Assembly (NCBI GenBank): GCA_033026295.1
Contig: JAUPFM010000069.1
Location: 62,001 to 126,000 of the forward strand
Length of the DNA stretch: 64,000 nt
Source of the DNA: Channa striata
Lineage: Eukaryota; Chordata; Actinopteri; Anabantiformes; Channidae
Reading direction: 5' to 3'
Shown here: positions 33,147-45,870 of the stretch, piece after piece
How positions within the stretch are numbered: position 1 is the stretch's first letter
How the letters are laid out: every line of letters starts with the position of its first letter
Program-made: the position numbers and the translations under genes
Notes under the pieces: model-generated
Told to the model about the DNA's origin: nothing
Database searches by the model: none
Seen by the model: the letters and a program-made list of their open reading frames with translations, nothing else

Positions 33147-33184
33147 GAATCGAGCATTTCTTTTGGGGGAGAAATGTTCGATTC
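33147..33184 (+). other. Hairpin between pol stop and polypurine tract
   Basis: Left arm GAATCGAGCATTTC (33147-33160), loop TTTTGGGGGA (33161-33170) and right arm GAAATGTTCGATTC (33171-33184). All 14 positions pair if one G-T is allowed, a G-U wobble in RNA. It begins one base after the pol stop and ends six bases before the polypurine tract. The loop carries a second G run. A role in RNA packaging, export or priming is possible but not shown by the sequence. Confidence 0.75.
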
Positions 33185-33190
33185 TGTTTT

Positions 33191-33201
33191 AGGGGGGGAG
33201 G
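33191..33201 (+). other. Polypurine tract
   Basis: AGGGGGGGAGG, preceded by a T-rich stretch (CTGTTTT), abuts the TGTTAC start of the 3' LTR. This is the expected primer source for plus-strand DNA synthesis. A similar purine run, GGGGGAGAAA at 33165-33174, lies about 27 bases upstream, overlapping the hairpin. Confidence 0.9.
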
Positions 33202-33801
33202 TGTTACAACCTAGTCGTAATATGTAATAATGTGTTTGTATGCCTGTACCAGTGTAGCTTGTCTCTCCTTGTGTGTGTGTGAGTGTGCGTGACGTGTCTG
33301 GCATTGATTGAGCGGCTAAGAGTGTGATTGGCTGAACAGGTTTGTTGGATGCCGTTCGGGAGTGGATTGGTCGCAGTCTCCACCTGAGGGATTTAAATCC
33401 AGTGTCTTCCAGTCCGACCCGGGACTCTCCTCTCGCCCACCGCCAGACCCACATACTACCTTGTTGTGCCTCGTGGCACGAATTCAGTGCTAAGGGTGTG
33501 GTTAGCCTTTTATTTATTTGATTACTAGTTTTCTCCTGTTTTTGGATAGGAGTGTAGGTTAGTACAATGTATGATTTGTTTTAATTTATGTTGGATGAGG
33601 TAAGAGCAGGTTTGTCGGTTTAGTTATTTTTGTTTGTTATTTTTGGCTGGACCCACCCTGACGTTGTAAACCTGTGTCTAAACAGACCATATAATAAACC
33701 TTGCGGCCTTAAGTATCTGTTCTGGTGGTTTCTGGGCGCTGGGAAGAGGGGAGTCTCAAATTGTGTTGCGTCCTGGTTCTCCCCTAGGCCGGGGCGTAAC
33801 A
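33202..33801 (+). repeat. 3' long terminal repeat (600 bp)
   Basis: It begins TGTTACAACC straight after the polypurine tract and ends GGGGCGTAACA before the GTGC duplication. By eye it matches the 5' LTR except for A at 33208 and a one-base shorter C run near 33356. Two differences in 600 bp imply a recent insertion if the LTRs have evolved independently. Confidence 0.95.
33693..33698 (+). terminator. Polyadenylation signal in 3' LTR
   Basis: AATAAA in the context ATATAATAAACC is the likely 3'-end processing signal for the element's RNA. It is followed within 60 bp by GT-rich sequence (TCTGTTCTGGTGG), as expected of a downstream element. Position is equivalent to 28295 in the 5' LTR. Confidence 0.55.
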
Positions 33802-33805
33802 GTGC
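33802..33805 (+). other. Target-site duplication GTGC, right copy
   Basis: GTGC directly follows the GTAACA end of the 3' LTR and continues into AGAAATTGTTAAATAC, the next part of the interrupted monomer. No satellite bases are lost at the joint. Confidence 0.93.
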
Positions 33806-36800
33806 AGAAATTGTTAAATACAAGCTTGGCTTCAAAACAGCATTTTCTCGCTGAGAAAAGGCGAATGCGAGCATAAAAGGATGCTTTAATTACACGCATT
33901 TACTGTCTTTTAAGGAAACATCCCACAAGCTTGTTTATGTGTTCTACTGAGTGGATTTAGGCTAAATTAGAAGGCAGACACAGTTTTATTTGAGTTTTGT
34001 GCAGAAATTGTTAAATACAAGCTTGGCTTCAAAACAGCATTTTCTCGCTGAGAAAAGGCGATTAGTGAGCATAAAAGGATCCTTGAATTACATGCATGTA
34101 CTGTCTTTTAAGGAAACATCCCACAAGCTTGTTTATATGTTCTACTGAGTGGATTTAGGCTAAATTAGAAGGCAGACACAGTTTTATTTGAGTTTGGTGC
34201 AGAAATTGTTAAATACAAGCTTGGCTTCAAAACAGCATTTTCTCGCTGAGAAAAGGCGATTGCGAGCGATGCTTGAATTATATGCATTTACTGTCTTTAA
34301 AGGAAAGATCCCACAAGCTTATTTTCAGTCTCTCCTGAGTGGATATAGGCTAAATAAGAAGGCAGACACAGTTTTATTTGAGTTTGGTGCAGAAATTGTT
34401 AAATACAAGCTTGGCTTCAAAACAGCATTTTCTCGCTGAGAAAAGGCGAATGCGAGCATAAAAGGATGCTTGAATTACATGCATTTACTGTGTTTTAAGG
34501 AAACATCGCACAAGCTTATTTTCAGTCTCTCCTGAGTGGATTTAGGCTAAATAAGAAGGCAGACACAGTTTTATTTGAGTTTGGTGCAGAAGTTGTTAAA
34601 TACAAGCTTGGCATCAAAACAGCATTTTCTCGCTGAGAGAAAAGGCGATTGCGAGCATAAAAGGATGCTTGAACTACATGCATTTACTGTCTTTTAAGGA
34701 AACATCCCACAAGCTTGTTTATATGTTCTGCTGAGTGGATTTAGGCTAAATTAGAAGGCAGACACAGTTTTATTTGAGTTTGGTGCAGAAATTGTTAAAT
34801 ACAAGCTTGGTTTCAAAACAGCATTTTCTCGCTGAGAAAAGGCGAATGCGAGCATAAAAGGATGCTTGAATTACATGCATTTACTGTCTTTTAAGGAAAC
34901 ATCCCACAAGCTTGTTTATATGTTCTGCTGAGTGGATTTAGGCTAAATTAGAAGGCAGACACAGTTTTATTTGAGTTTGGTGCAGAAATTGTTAAATACA
35001 AGCTTGGCTTCAAAACAGCATTTTCTCGCTGAGAAAAGGCGATTTGCGAGCATAAAAGGATGCTTGAATTACATGCATTTACTGTCTTTTAAGGAAACAT
35101 CCCACAAGCTTGTTTATATGTTCTACTGAGTGGATTTAGGCTAAATTAGAAGGCCGACACAGTTTTATTTGAGTTTGGAGCAGAAATTGTTAAATACAAG
35201 CTTGGCTTCAAAACAGCATTTTCTCGCTGAGAAAAGGCGATTGCGAGCATAAAAGGATCCTTGAATTACATGCATTTACTGTCTTTTAAGGAAACATCCC
35301 ACAAGCTTTTTTCAGTCTCTCCTGAGTGGATTTAGGCTAAATTAGAAGGCAGACACAATTTTATTTGAGTTTGGTGCAGAAATTGTTAAATACAAACTTG
35401 GCTCCAAAACAGCATTTCTCGCTGAGAAAAGGCGAATGCGAGCATAAAAGGATGCTTGAATTACATGCATTTACTTTCTTTTAAGGAAACATCCCACAAG
35501 CTTGTTTATATGTTCTACTGAGTGGATTTAGGCTAAATTAGAAGGCAGACACAGTTTTCTTTGAGTTTGGTGCAGAAATTGTTAAATACAAGCTTGGTTT
35601 CAAAACAGCATTTTCTCGCTGAGAAAAGGCGATTTGAGCGATGCTTGAATTATATGCATTTACTGTCTTTAAAGGAAAGATCCACAAGCTTATTTTCAGT
35701 CTCTCCTGAGTGGATATAGGCTAAATAAGAAGGCAGACACAGTTTTATTTGAGTTTGGTGCAGAAATTGTTAAATACAAGCTTGGTTTCAAAACAGCATT
35801 TTCTCGCTGAGAAAAGGCGAATGCGAGCATAAAAGGATGCTTGAATTACATGCATTTACTGTCTTTTAAGGAAAGATCCCACAAGCTTGTTTATATGTTC
35901 TGCTGAGTGGATTTAGGCTAAATTAGAAGGCAGACACAGTTTTATTTGAGTTTGGTGCAGAAATTGTTAAATACAAGCTTGGCTTCAAAACAGCATTTTC
36001 TCGCTGAGAAAAGGCGATTGCGAGCGATGCTTGAATTATATGCATTTACTGTCTTTAAAGGAAAGATCCCACAAGCTTATTTTCAGTCTCTCCTGAGTGG
36101 ATTTAGGCTAAATTAGAACGCAGACACAATTTTATTTGAGTTTGGTGCAGAAATTGTTAAATACAAGCTTGGCTTCAAAACAGCATTTTCTCGCTGAGAA
36201 AAGGCGATTTAGCATAAAAGGATGCTTTAATTACATGCATTTACTGTCTTTTAAGGAAACATCCCACAAGCTTGTTTATATGTTCTGCTGAGTGGATTTA
36301 GGCTAAATTAGAAGGCAGACACAGTTTTATTTGAGTTTGGTGCAGAAATTGTTAAATACAAACTTGGCTTCAAAACAGCATTTTCTCGCTGAGAAAAGGC
36401 GATTTGCAGCGATGCTTGAATTACATGCATTTACTGTCTTTTAAGGAAACATCCACAAGCTTATTTTCAGTCTCTTCTGAGTGGATTTAGGCTAAATTAG
36501 AAGGCAGACACAGTTTTATTTGAGTTTGGTGCAGAAATTGTTAAATACAAGCTTGGTTTCAAAACAGCATTTTCTCGCTGAGAAAAGGCGAATGCGAGCA
36601 TAAAAGGATGCTTGAATTACATGCATTTACTGTCTTTTAAGGAAACATCCCACAAGCTTGTTTATATGTTCTGTTGAGTGGATTTAGGCTAAATTAGAAG
36701 GCAGACACAGTTTTATTTGAGTTTGGTGCAGAAATTGTTAAATACAAGCTTGGCTTCAAAACAGCATTTTCTCGCCGAGAAAAGGCGAATGCGAGCATAA

Positions 36801-37189
36801 AAGGATGCTTGAATTACATGCATTTACTGTCTTTTAAGGAAACATCCCACAAGCTTATTTTCAGTCTCTCCTGAGTGGATTTAGGCTAAATTAGAAGGAA
36901 GACACAGTTTTATTTGAGTTTGGTGCAGAAATTGTTAAATACAAGCTTGGCTTCAAAACAGCATTTTCTCGCTGAGAAAAGGCGATTATGAGCATAAAAG
37001 GATGCTTGAATTACATGCATTTACTGTCTTTTAAGGAAACATCCCACAAGCTTGTTTATATGTTCTGCTGAGTGGATTTAGGCTAAATTAGAAGGCAGAC
37101 ACAGTTTTATTTGAGTTTGGTGCAGAAATTGTTAAATACAAGCTTGGCTTCAAAACAGCATTTTTTCGCCGAGAAAAGGCGAATGCGAG

Positions 37190-40100
37190 CATAAAAGGAT
37201 GCTTGAATTACATGCATTTACTGTCTTTTAAGGAAAAATCCCACAAGCTTGTTTATATGTTCTACTGAGTGGATTTAGGCTAAATTAGAAGGCAGACACA
37301 GTTTTATTTGAGTTTGGTGCAGAAATTGTTAAATACAAGCTTCGCTTCAAAACAGCATTTTCTCGCTGAGAAAAGGCGATTATGAGCGATGCTTGAATTA
37401 TATGCATTTACTGTCTTTAAAGGAAAGATCCCACAAGCTTATTTTCAGTCTCTCCTGAGTGGATATAGGCTAAATAAGAAGGCAGACACAGTTTTATTTG
37501 AGTTTGGTGCAGAAATTGTTAAATACAAGCTTGGCTTCAAAACAGCATTTTCTCGCTGAGAAAAGGCGAATGCGAGCATAAAAGGATGCTTGAATTACAT
37601 GCATTTACTGTCTTTTAAGGAAACATCCCACAAGCTTATTTTCAGTCTCTTCTGAGTGGATTTAGGCTAAATTAGAAGGCAGACACAGTTTTATTTGAGT
37701 TTGGTGCAGAAATTGTTAAATACAAGCTTGGCTTCAAAACAGCATTTTCTCGCTGAGAAAAGGCGATTATGAGCATAAAAGGATGCTTGAATTACATGCA
37801 TTTACTGTCTTTAAAGGAAACATCCCACAAGCTTGTTTATATGTTCTGCTGAGTGGATTTAGGCTAAATTAGAAGGCCGACACAATTTTATTTGAGTTTG
37901 GTGCAGAAATTGTTAAATACAAGCTTGGCTTCAAAACAGCATTTTCTCGCTGAGAAAAGGCGATTATGAAAGCGATGCTTGAATTACATGCATTTACTGT
38001 CTTTTAAGGAAACATCCCACAAGCTTATTTTCAGTCTCTTCTGAGTGGATTTAGGCTAAATTAGAAGGCAGACACAGTTTTATTTGAGTTTGGTGCAGAA
38101 ATTGTTAAATACAAGCTTGGCTTCAAAACAGCATTTTCTCGCTGAGAAAAGGCGATTATGAGCGATGCTTGAATTATATGCATTTACTGTCTTTAAAGGA
38201 AAGATCCCACAAGCTTATTTTCAGTCTCTCCTGAGTGGATATAGGTTAAATAAGAAGGCAGACACAGTTTTATTTGAGTTTGGTGCAGAAATTGTTAAAT
38301 ACAAGCTTGGCTTCAAAACAGCATTTTCTCGCTGAGAAAAGGCGATTATGAGCGATGCTTGAATTACATGCATTTACTGTCTTTTAAGGAAACATCCCAC
38401 AAGCTTATTTTCAGTCTCTTCTGAGTGGATTTAGGCTAAATTAGAAGGCAGACACAATTTTATTTGAGTTTGGTGCAGAAATTGTTAAATACAAGCTTGG
38501 CTTCAAAACAGCATTTTCTCGCTGAGAAAAGGCGATTCTGAGCGATGCTTGAATTACATGCATTTACTGTCTTTTAAGGAAACATCCCACAAGCTTGTTT
38601 ATATGTTCTGCTGAGTGGATTTAGGCTAAATTAGAAGGCAGACACAGTTTTATTTGAGTTTGGTGCAGAAATTGTTAAATACAAGCTTGGCTTCAAATCA
38701 GCATTTTCTCGCTGAGAAAAGGCGATTATGAGCATAAAAGGATCCTTGAATTACATGCATTTACTGTCTTTTAAGGAAACATCCACAAGCTTATTTTCAG
38801 TCTCTCCTGAGTGGATTTAGGCTAAATTAGAAGGCAGACACAATTTTATTTGAGTTTGGTGCAGAAATTGTTCAATACAAGCTTGGTTTCAAAACAGCAT
38901 TTTCTCGCTGAGAAAAGGCGATTTGAGCATAAAAGGATGCTTGAATTACATGCATTTACTGTCTTTTAAGGAAACATCCCACAAGCTTGTTTATATGTTC
39001 TGCTGAGTGGATTTAGGCTAAATTAGAAGGCAGACACAGTTTTATTTGAGTTTGGTGCAGAAATTGTTAAATACAAGCTTGGCTTCAAAACAGCATTTTC
39101 TCGCTGAGAAAAGGCGATTGCGAGCGATGCTTGAATTATATGCATTTACTGTCTTTAAAGGAAAGATCCCACAAGCTTATTTTCAGTCTCTCCTGAGTGG
39201 ATATAGGCTAAATAAGAAGGAAGACACAGTTTTATTTGAGTTTGGTGCAGAAATTGTTAAATACAAGCTTGGCTTCAAAACAGCATTTTCTCGCTGAGAA
39301 AAGGCGAATGCGAGCATAAAAGGATCCTTGAATTACATGCATTTACTGTCTTTTAAGGAAACATCCCACAAGCGTATTTTCAGTCTCTCCTGGGTGGATT
39401 TAGGCTAAATTAGAAGGCAGACACAATTTTATTTTAGTTTGGTGCAGAAATTGTTAAATACAAGCTTGGCTTCAAAACAGCATTTTCTCGCTGAGAAAAG
39501 GCGATTTGAGCATAAAAGGATGCTTGAATTACATGCATTTACTGTCTTTTAAGGAAACATCCCACAAGCTTGTTTATATGTTCTGCTGAGTGGATTTAGG
39601 CTAAATTAGAAGGCAGACACAGTTTTATTTGAGTTTGGTGCAGAAATTGTTAAATACAAGCTTGGCTTCAAAACAGCATTTTCTCGCTGAGAAAAGGCGA
39701 TTGCGAGCATAAAAGGATGCTTGAATTACATGCATTTACTGTCTTTTAAGGAAACATCCCACAAGCTTATTTTCAGTCTCTTCTGAGTGGATTTAGGCTA
39801 AATTAGAAGGCAGACACAGTTTTATTTGAGTTTGGTGCAGAAATTGTTAAATACAAGCTTGGCTTCAAAACAGCATTTTCTCGCTGAGAAAAGGCGATTA
39901 TGAGCATAAAAGGATGCTTGAATTACATGCATTTACTGTCTTTAAAGGAAACATCCCACAAGCTTGTTTATATGTTCTGCTGAGTGGATTTAGGCTAAAT
40001 TAGAAGGCCGACACAGTTTTATTTGAGTTTGGTGCAGAAATTGTTAAATACAAGCTTGGCTTCAAAACAGCATTTTCTCGCTGAGAAAAGGCGATTATGA

Positions 40101-40900
40101 GCGATGCTTGAATTACATGCATTTACTGTCTTTTAAGGAAACATCCCACAAGCTTATTTTCAGTCTCTCCTGAGTGGATATAGGCTAAATAAGAAGGCAG
40201 ACACGGTTTTATTTGAGTTTGGTGCAGAAATTGTTAAATACAAGCTTGGCTTCAAAACAGCATTTTCTCGCTGAGAAAAGGCGAATGCGAGCATAAAAGG
40301 ATGCTTGAATTACATGCATTTACTGTCTTTTAAGGAAACATCCCACAAGCTTGTTTATATGTTCTGCTGAGTGGATTTACGCTAAATTAGAAGGCAGACA
40401 CAGTTTTATTTGAGTTTGGTGCAGAAATTGTTAAATACAAGCTTGGCTTCAAAACAGCATTTTCTCGCTGAGAAAAGGCGATTGCGAGCATAAAAGGATG
40501 CTTTAATTACATGCATTTACTGTCTTTTAAGGAAACATCCCACAAGCTTGTTTATATGTTCTACTGAGTGGATTTAGGCTAAATTAGAAGGCAGACACAG
40601 TTTTATTTGAGTTTGGTGCAGAAATTGTTAAATACAAGCTTGGCTTCAAAACAGCATTTTCTCGCTGAGAAAAGGCGATTTGCGAGCGATGCTTGAATTA
40701 TATGCATTTACTGTCTTTAAAGGAAAGATCCCACAAGCTTATTTTCAGTCTCTCCTGAGTGGATATAGGTTAAATAAGAAGGCAGACACAGTTTTATTTG
40801 AGTTTGGTGCAGAAATTGTTAAATACAAGCTTGGCTTCAAAACAGCATTTTCTCGCTGAGAAAAGGCGATTGCAGCGATGCTTGAATTACATGCATTTAC
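37190..40900 (+). repeat. Higher-order block, copy 2 (matches about 11.1-14.9 kb)
   Basis: This is the partner of the 11.1-14.9 kb block, with the same marker order and the same 4-5-8 spacing of type C monomers (37387, 38163, 39127, 40687). The 13-monomer distance between the two GGTTAAATAAG monomers is also kept (about 2.52 kb here, 2.53 kb in copy 1). Confidence 0.8.
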
Positions 40901-42080
40901 TGTCTTTTAAGGAAACATCCCACAAGCTTGTTTATATGTTCTGCTGAGTGGATTTAGGCTAAATTAGAAGGCAGACACAGTTTTATTTGAGTTTGGTGCA
41001 GAAATTGTTAAATACAAGCTTGGCTTCAAAACAGCATTTTCTCGCTGAGAAAAGGCGATTATGAAAGCATAAAAGGATGCTTTAATTACATGCATTTACT
41101 GTCTTTTAAGGAAACATCCCACAAGCTTGTTTATATGTTCTACTGAGTGGATTTAGGCTAAATTAGAAGGCAGACACAGTTTTATTTGAGTTTGGTGCAG
41201 AAATTGTTAAATACAAACTTGGCTTCAAAACAGCATTTTCTCGCTGAGAAAAGGCGATTTGCAGCGATGCTTGAATTATATGCATTTACTGTCTTTTAAG
41301 GAAACATCCCACAAGCTTATTTTCAGTCTCTTCTGAGTGGATTTAGGCTAAATTAGAAGGCAGACACAGTTTTATTTGAGTTTGGTGCAGAAATTGTTAA
41401 ATACAAGCTTGGTTTCAAAACAGCATTTTCTCGCTGAGAAAAGGCGAATGCGAGCATAAAAGGATGCTTGAATTACATGCATTTACTGTCTTTTAAGGAA
41501 ACATCCCACAAGCTTGTTTATATGTTCTGCTGAGTGGATTTAGGCTAAATTAGAAGGCAGACACAGATTTATTTTAGTTTGGTGCAGAAATTGTTAAATA
41601 CAAGCTTGGCTTCAAAACAGCATTTTCTCGCTGAGAAAAGGCGATTAAGTAGCATAAAAGGATCCTTGAATTACATGCATTTACTGTCTTTTAAGGAAAC
41701 ATCCCACAAGCTTATTTTCAGTCTCTCCTGAGTGGATTTAGGCTAAATTAGAAGGAAGACACAGTTTTATTTGAGTTTGGTGCAGAAATTGTTAAATACA
41801 AGCTTGGCTTCAAAACAGCATTTTCTCGCTGAGAAAAGGCGAATGCGAGCATAAAAGGATGCTTGAATTACATGCATTTACTGTCTTTTAAGGAAACATC
41901 CCACAAGCTTGTTTATATGTTCTGCTGAGTGGATTTAGGCTAAATTAGAAGGCAGACACAGTTTTATTTGAGTTTGGTGCAGAAATTGTTAAATACAAGC
42001 TTGGCTTCAAAACAGCATTTTCTCGCTGAGAAAAGGCGAATCGAGCATAAAAGGATCCTTGAATTACATGCATTTACTGT

Positions 42081-43390
42081 CTTTTAAGGAAACATCTCAC
42101 AAGCTTATTTTCAGTCTCTCCTGAGTGGATTTAGGCTAAATAAGAAGGCAGACACAGTTTTATTTGAGTTTGGTGCAGAAGTTGTTAAATACAAGCTTGG
42201 CATCAAAACAGCATTTTTCGCTGAGAGAAAAGGCGATTCGAGCATAAAAGGATGCTTGAACTACATGCATTTACTGTCTTTTAAGGAAACATCCCACAAG
42301 CTTGTTTATATGTTCTGCTGAGTGGATTTAGGCTAAATTAGAAGGCAGACACAGTTTTATTTGAGTTTGGTGCAGAAATTGTTAAATACAAGCTTGGTTT
42401 CAAAACAGCATTTTCTCGCTGAGAAAAGGCGAATGCGAGCATAAAAGGATGCTTGAATTACATGCATTTACTGTCTTTTAAGGAAACATCCCACAAGCTT
42501 GTTTATATGTTCTGCTGAGTGGATTTAGGCTAAATTAGAAGGCAGACACAGTTTTATTTGAGTTTGGTGCAGAAATTGTTAAATACAAGCTTGGCTTCAA
42601 AACAGCATTTTCTCGCTGAGAAAAGGCGAATCGAGCATAAAAGGATGCTTGAATTACATGCATTTACTGTCTTTTAAGGAAACATCCACAAGCTTGTTTA
42701 TATGTTCTGCTGAGTGGATTTAGGCTAAATTAGAAGGCAGACACAGTTTTATTTGAGTTTGGTGCAGAAATTGTTAAATACAAGCTTGGCTTCAAAACAG
42801 CATTTTCTCGCTGAGAAAAGGCGATTATGAGCATAAAAGGATCCTTGAATTACATGCATGTACTGTCTTTTAAGGAAACATCCCACAAGCTTGTTTATAT
42901 GTTCTACTGAGTGGATTTAGGCTAAATTAGAAGGCAGACACAGTTTTATTTGAGTTTGGTGCAGAAATTGTTAAATACAAGCTTGGCTTCAAAACAGCAT
43001 TTTCTCGCTGAGAAAAGGCGATTGCAGCGATGCTTGAATTATATGCATTTACTGTCTTTAAAGGAAAGATCCACAAGCTTATTTTCAGTCTCTCCTGAGT
43101 GGATATAGGCTAAATAAGAAGGCAGACACAGTTTTATTTGAGTTTGGTGCAGAAATTGTTAAATACAAGCTTGGCTTCAAAACAGCATTTTCTCGCTGAG
43201 AAAAGGCGAATGCGAGCATAAAAGGATGCTTGAATTACATGCATTTACTGTGTTTTAAGGAAACATCGCACAAGCTTATTTTCAGTCTCTCCTGAGTGGA
43301 TTTAGGCTAAATAAGAAGGCAGACACAGTTTTATTTGAGTTTGGTGCAGAAGTTGTTAAATACAAGCTTGGCATCAAAACAGCATTTTCT
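42081..43390 (+). repeat. Chimeric monomer and six-monomer tandem duplication (about 1171 bp)
   Basis: The monomer at about 42050-42240 begins like the ACATCTCAC subtype but ends with marks of the ATCGCAC subtype: AAATAAG, GAAGTTGTTAAA, GGCATCAAAAC and GAGAGAAAAGG. It is followed by the GAACTACATG monomer that normally follows that subtype. The complete ATCGCAC monomer appears again six monomers on, with GTTGTTAAAT at 42181 and 43352, an offset of 1171 bp. Confidence 0.8.
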
Positions 43391-45089
43391 CGCTGAGAGA
43401 AAAGGCGATTATGAGCATAAAAGGATGCTTGAACTACATGCATTTACTGTCTTTTAAGGAAACATCCCACAAGCTTGTTTATATGTTCTGCTGAGTGGAT
43501 TTAGGCTAAATTAGAAGGCAGACACAGTTTTATTTGAGTTTGGTGCAGAAATTGTTAAATACAAGCTTGGTTTCAAAACAGCATTTTCTCGCTGAGAAAA
43601 GGCGAACGCGAGCATAAAAGGATGCTTGAATTACATGCATTTACTGTCTTTTAAGGAAACATCCCACAAGCTTGTTTATATGTTCTGCTGAGTGGATTTA
43701 GGCTAAATTAGAAGGCAGACACAGTTTTATTTGAGTTTGGTGCAGAAATTGTTAAATACAAGCTTGGCTTCAAAACAGCATTTTCTCGCTGAGAAAAGGC
43801 GATTATGAGCATAAAAGGATGCTTGAATTACATGCATTTACTGTCTTTTAAGGAAACATCCCACAAGCTTGTTTATATGTTCTACTGAGTGGATTTAGGC
43901 TAAATTAGAAGGCAGACACAGTTTTATTTGAGTTTGGAGCAGAAATTGTTAAATACAAGCTTGGCTTCAAAACAGCATTTTCTCGCTGAGAAAAGGCGAT
44001 TGCGAGCATAAAAGGATCCTTGAATTACATGCATTTACTGTCTTTTAAGGAAACATCCCACAAGCTTTTTCAGTCTCTCCTGAGTGGATTTAGGCTAAAT
44101 TAGAAGGCAGACACAATTTTATTTGAGTTTGGTGCAGAAATTGTTAAATACAAGCTTGGCTTCAAAACAGCATTTTCTCGCTGAGAAAAGGCGAATCGAG
44201 CATAAAAGGATGCTTGAATTACATGCATTTACTTTCTTTTAAGGAAACATCCCACAAGCTTGTTTATATGTTCTACTGAGTGGATTTAGGCTAAATTAGA
44301 AGGCAGACACAGTTTTCTTTGAGTTTGGTGCAGAAATTGTTAAATACAAGCTTGGCTTCAAAACAGCATTTTCTCGCTGAGAAAAGGCGATTGCGAGCGA
44401 TGCTTGAATTATATGCATTTACTGTCTTTAAAGGAAAGATCCCACAAGCTTATTTTCAGTCTCTCCTGAGTGGATATAGGCTAAATAAGAAGGCAGACAC
44501 AGTTTTATTTGAGTTTGGTGCAGAAATTGTTAAATACAAGCTTGGTTTCAAAACAGCATTTTCTCGCTGAGAAAAGGCGAATGCGAGCATAAAAGGATGC
44601 TTGAATTACATGCATTTACTGTCTTTTAAGGAAACATCCCACAAGCTTGTTTATATGTTCTGCTGAGTGGATTTAGGCTAAATTAGAAGGCAGACACAGT
44701 TTTATTTGAGTTTGGTGCAGAAATTGTTAAATACAAGCTTGGCTTAAAACAGCATTTTCTCGCTGAGAAAAGGCGATTGCAGCGATGCTTGAATTATATG
44801 CATTTACTGTCTTTAAAGGAAAGATCCACAAGCTTATTTTCAGTCTCTCCTGAGTGGATTTAGGCTAAATTAGAAGGCAGACACAATTTTATTTGAGTTT
44901 GGTGCAGAAATTGTTAAATACAAGCTTGGTTTCAAAACAGCATTTTCTCGCTGAGAAAAGGCGAATGCGAGCATAAAAGGATGCTTGAATTACATGCATT
45001 TACTGTCTTTTAAGGAAACATCCCACAAGCTTGTTTATATGTTCTGCTGAGTGGATTTAGGCTAAATTAGAAGGCAGACACAGTTTTAT

Positions 45090-45870
45090 TTGAGTTTGGT
45101 GCAGAAATTGTTAAATACAAGCTTGGCTTCAAAACATCATTTTCTCGCTGAGAAAAGGCGATTGCGAGCGATGCTTGAATTATATGCATTTACTGTCTTT
45201 AAAGGAAAGATCCCACAAGCTTATGTTCAGTCTCTCCTGAGTGGATATAGGCTAAATAAGAAGGCAGACACAGTTTTACTTGAGTTTGGTGCAGAAATTG
45301 TTAAATACAAGCTTGGCTTCAAAACAGCATTTTCTCGCTGAGAAAAGGCGAATGCGAGCATAAAAGAATGCTTGAATTACATGCATTTACTGTCTTTTAA
45401 GGAAACATCCCACAAGCTTATTTTCAGTCTCTTCTGAGTGGATTTAGGCTAAATTAGAAGGCAGACACAGTTTTATTTGAGTTTGGTGCAGAAATTGTTA
45501 AATACAAGCTTGGCTTAAAACATCATTTTCTCGCTGAGAAAAGGCGATTCTTGAAGCGATGCTTGAATTATATGCATTTACTGTCTTTAAAGGAAAGATC
45601 CCACAAGCTTATGTTCAGTCTCTCCTGAGTGGATATAGGCTAAATAAGAAGGCAGACACAGTTTTACTTGAGTTTAGTGCAGAAATTGTTAAATACAAGC
45701 TTGGCTTCAAAACAGCATTTTCTCGCTGAGAAAAGGCGAATCGAGCATAAAAGGATGCTTGAATTACATGCATTTACTGTCTTTTAAGGAAACATCCCAC
45801 AAGCTTATTTTCAGTCTCTTCTGAGTGGATTTAGGCTAAATTAGAAGGCAGACACAGTTTTATTTGAGTT
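45090..45870 (+). repeat. Tandem two-monomer duplication containing type C copies
   Basis: Two adjacent two-monomer units share AAACATCATTTTC (near 45134 and 45529) and a type C monomer with the private variants CTTATGTTCAG and TTTTACTTGAG. The offset is about 390 bp. The same type C variant occurs at about 25327, also preceded by a CATCAT monomer, so the pair belongs to a block shared between about 24.7-26 kb and 45.1-46.3 kb. The stop-free frame of about 83 codons at 45090-45341 matches the one at 25247-25498 at every variant residue. Other right-hand type C monomers start near 34267, 35637, 36025, 37387, 38163, 39127, 40687, 43027, 44400, 44784, 49677, 52790, 54361, 58446 and 63712. Confidence 0.75.

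Larger units (their letters stand above)
27803..33801 (+). mobile_element. Gmr1-like Ty3/gypsy LTR retrotransposon, full length, frames broken
   Basis: A 5999-bp element inserted in the satellite. The order is 5' LTR (601 bp), proline-type primer site, gag, protease, integrase, reverse transcriptase, RNase H, hairpin, polypurine tract and 3' LTR (600 bp). Integrase lies before reverse transcriptase, as in Ty1/copia. Yet the enzymes read as Ty3/gypsy: a GPY module in integrase, YLDD in reverse transcriptase, and an ADALSR end to RNase H. That combination defines the Gmr1-like group described from fish and other deuterostomes. Only 45 bp separate the pol stop from the polypurine tract, so there is no env. 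LTRs differ by one substitution and one 1-base indel. Gag-pol changes frame about ten times, so the copy as written is not autonomous. Confidence 0.93.

Noticed and set aside
33146..33201. Possible env gene or retrovirus
   Set aside because: Only about 45 bp lie between the pol stop and the polypurine tract. No envelope sequence is present, so this is a retrotransposon rather than an endogenous retrovirus.
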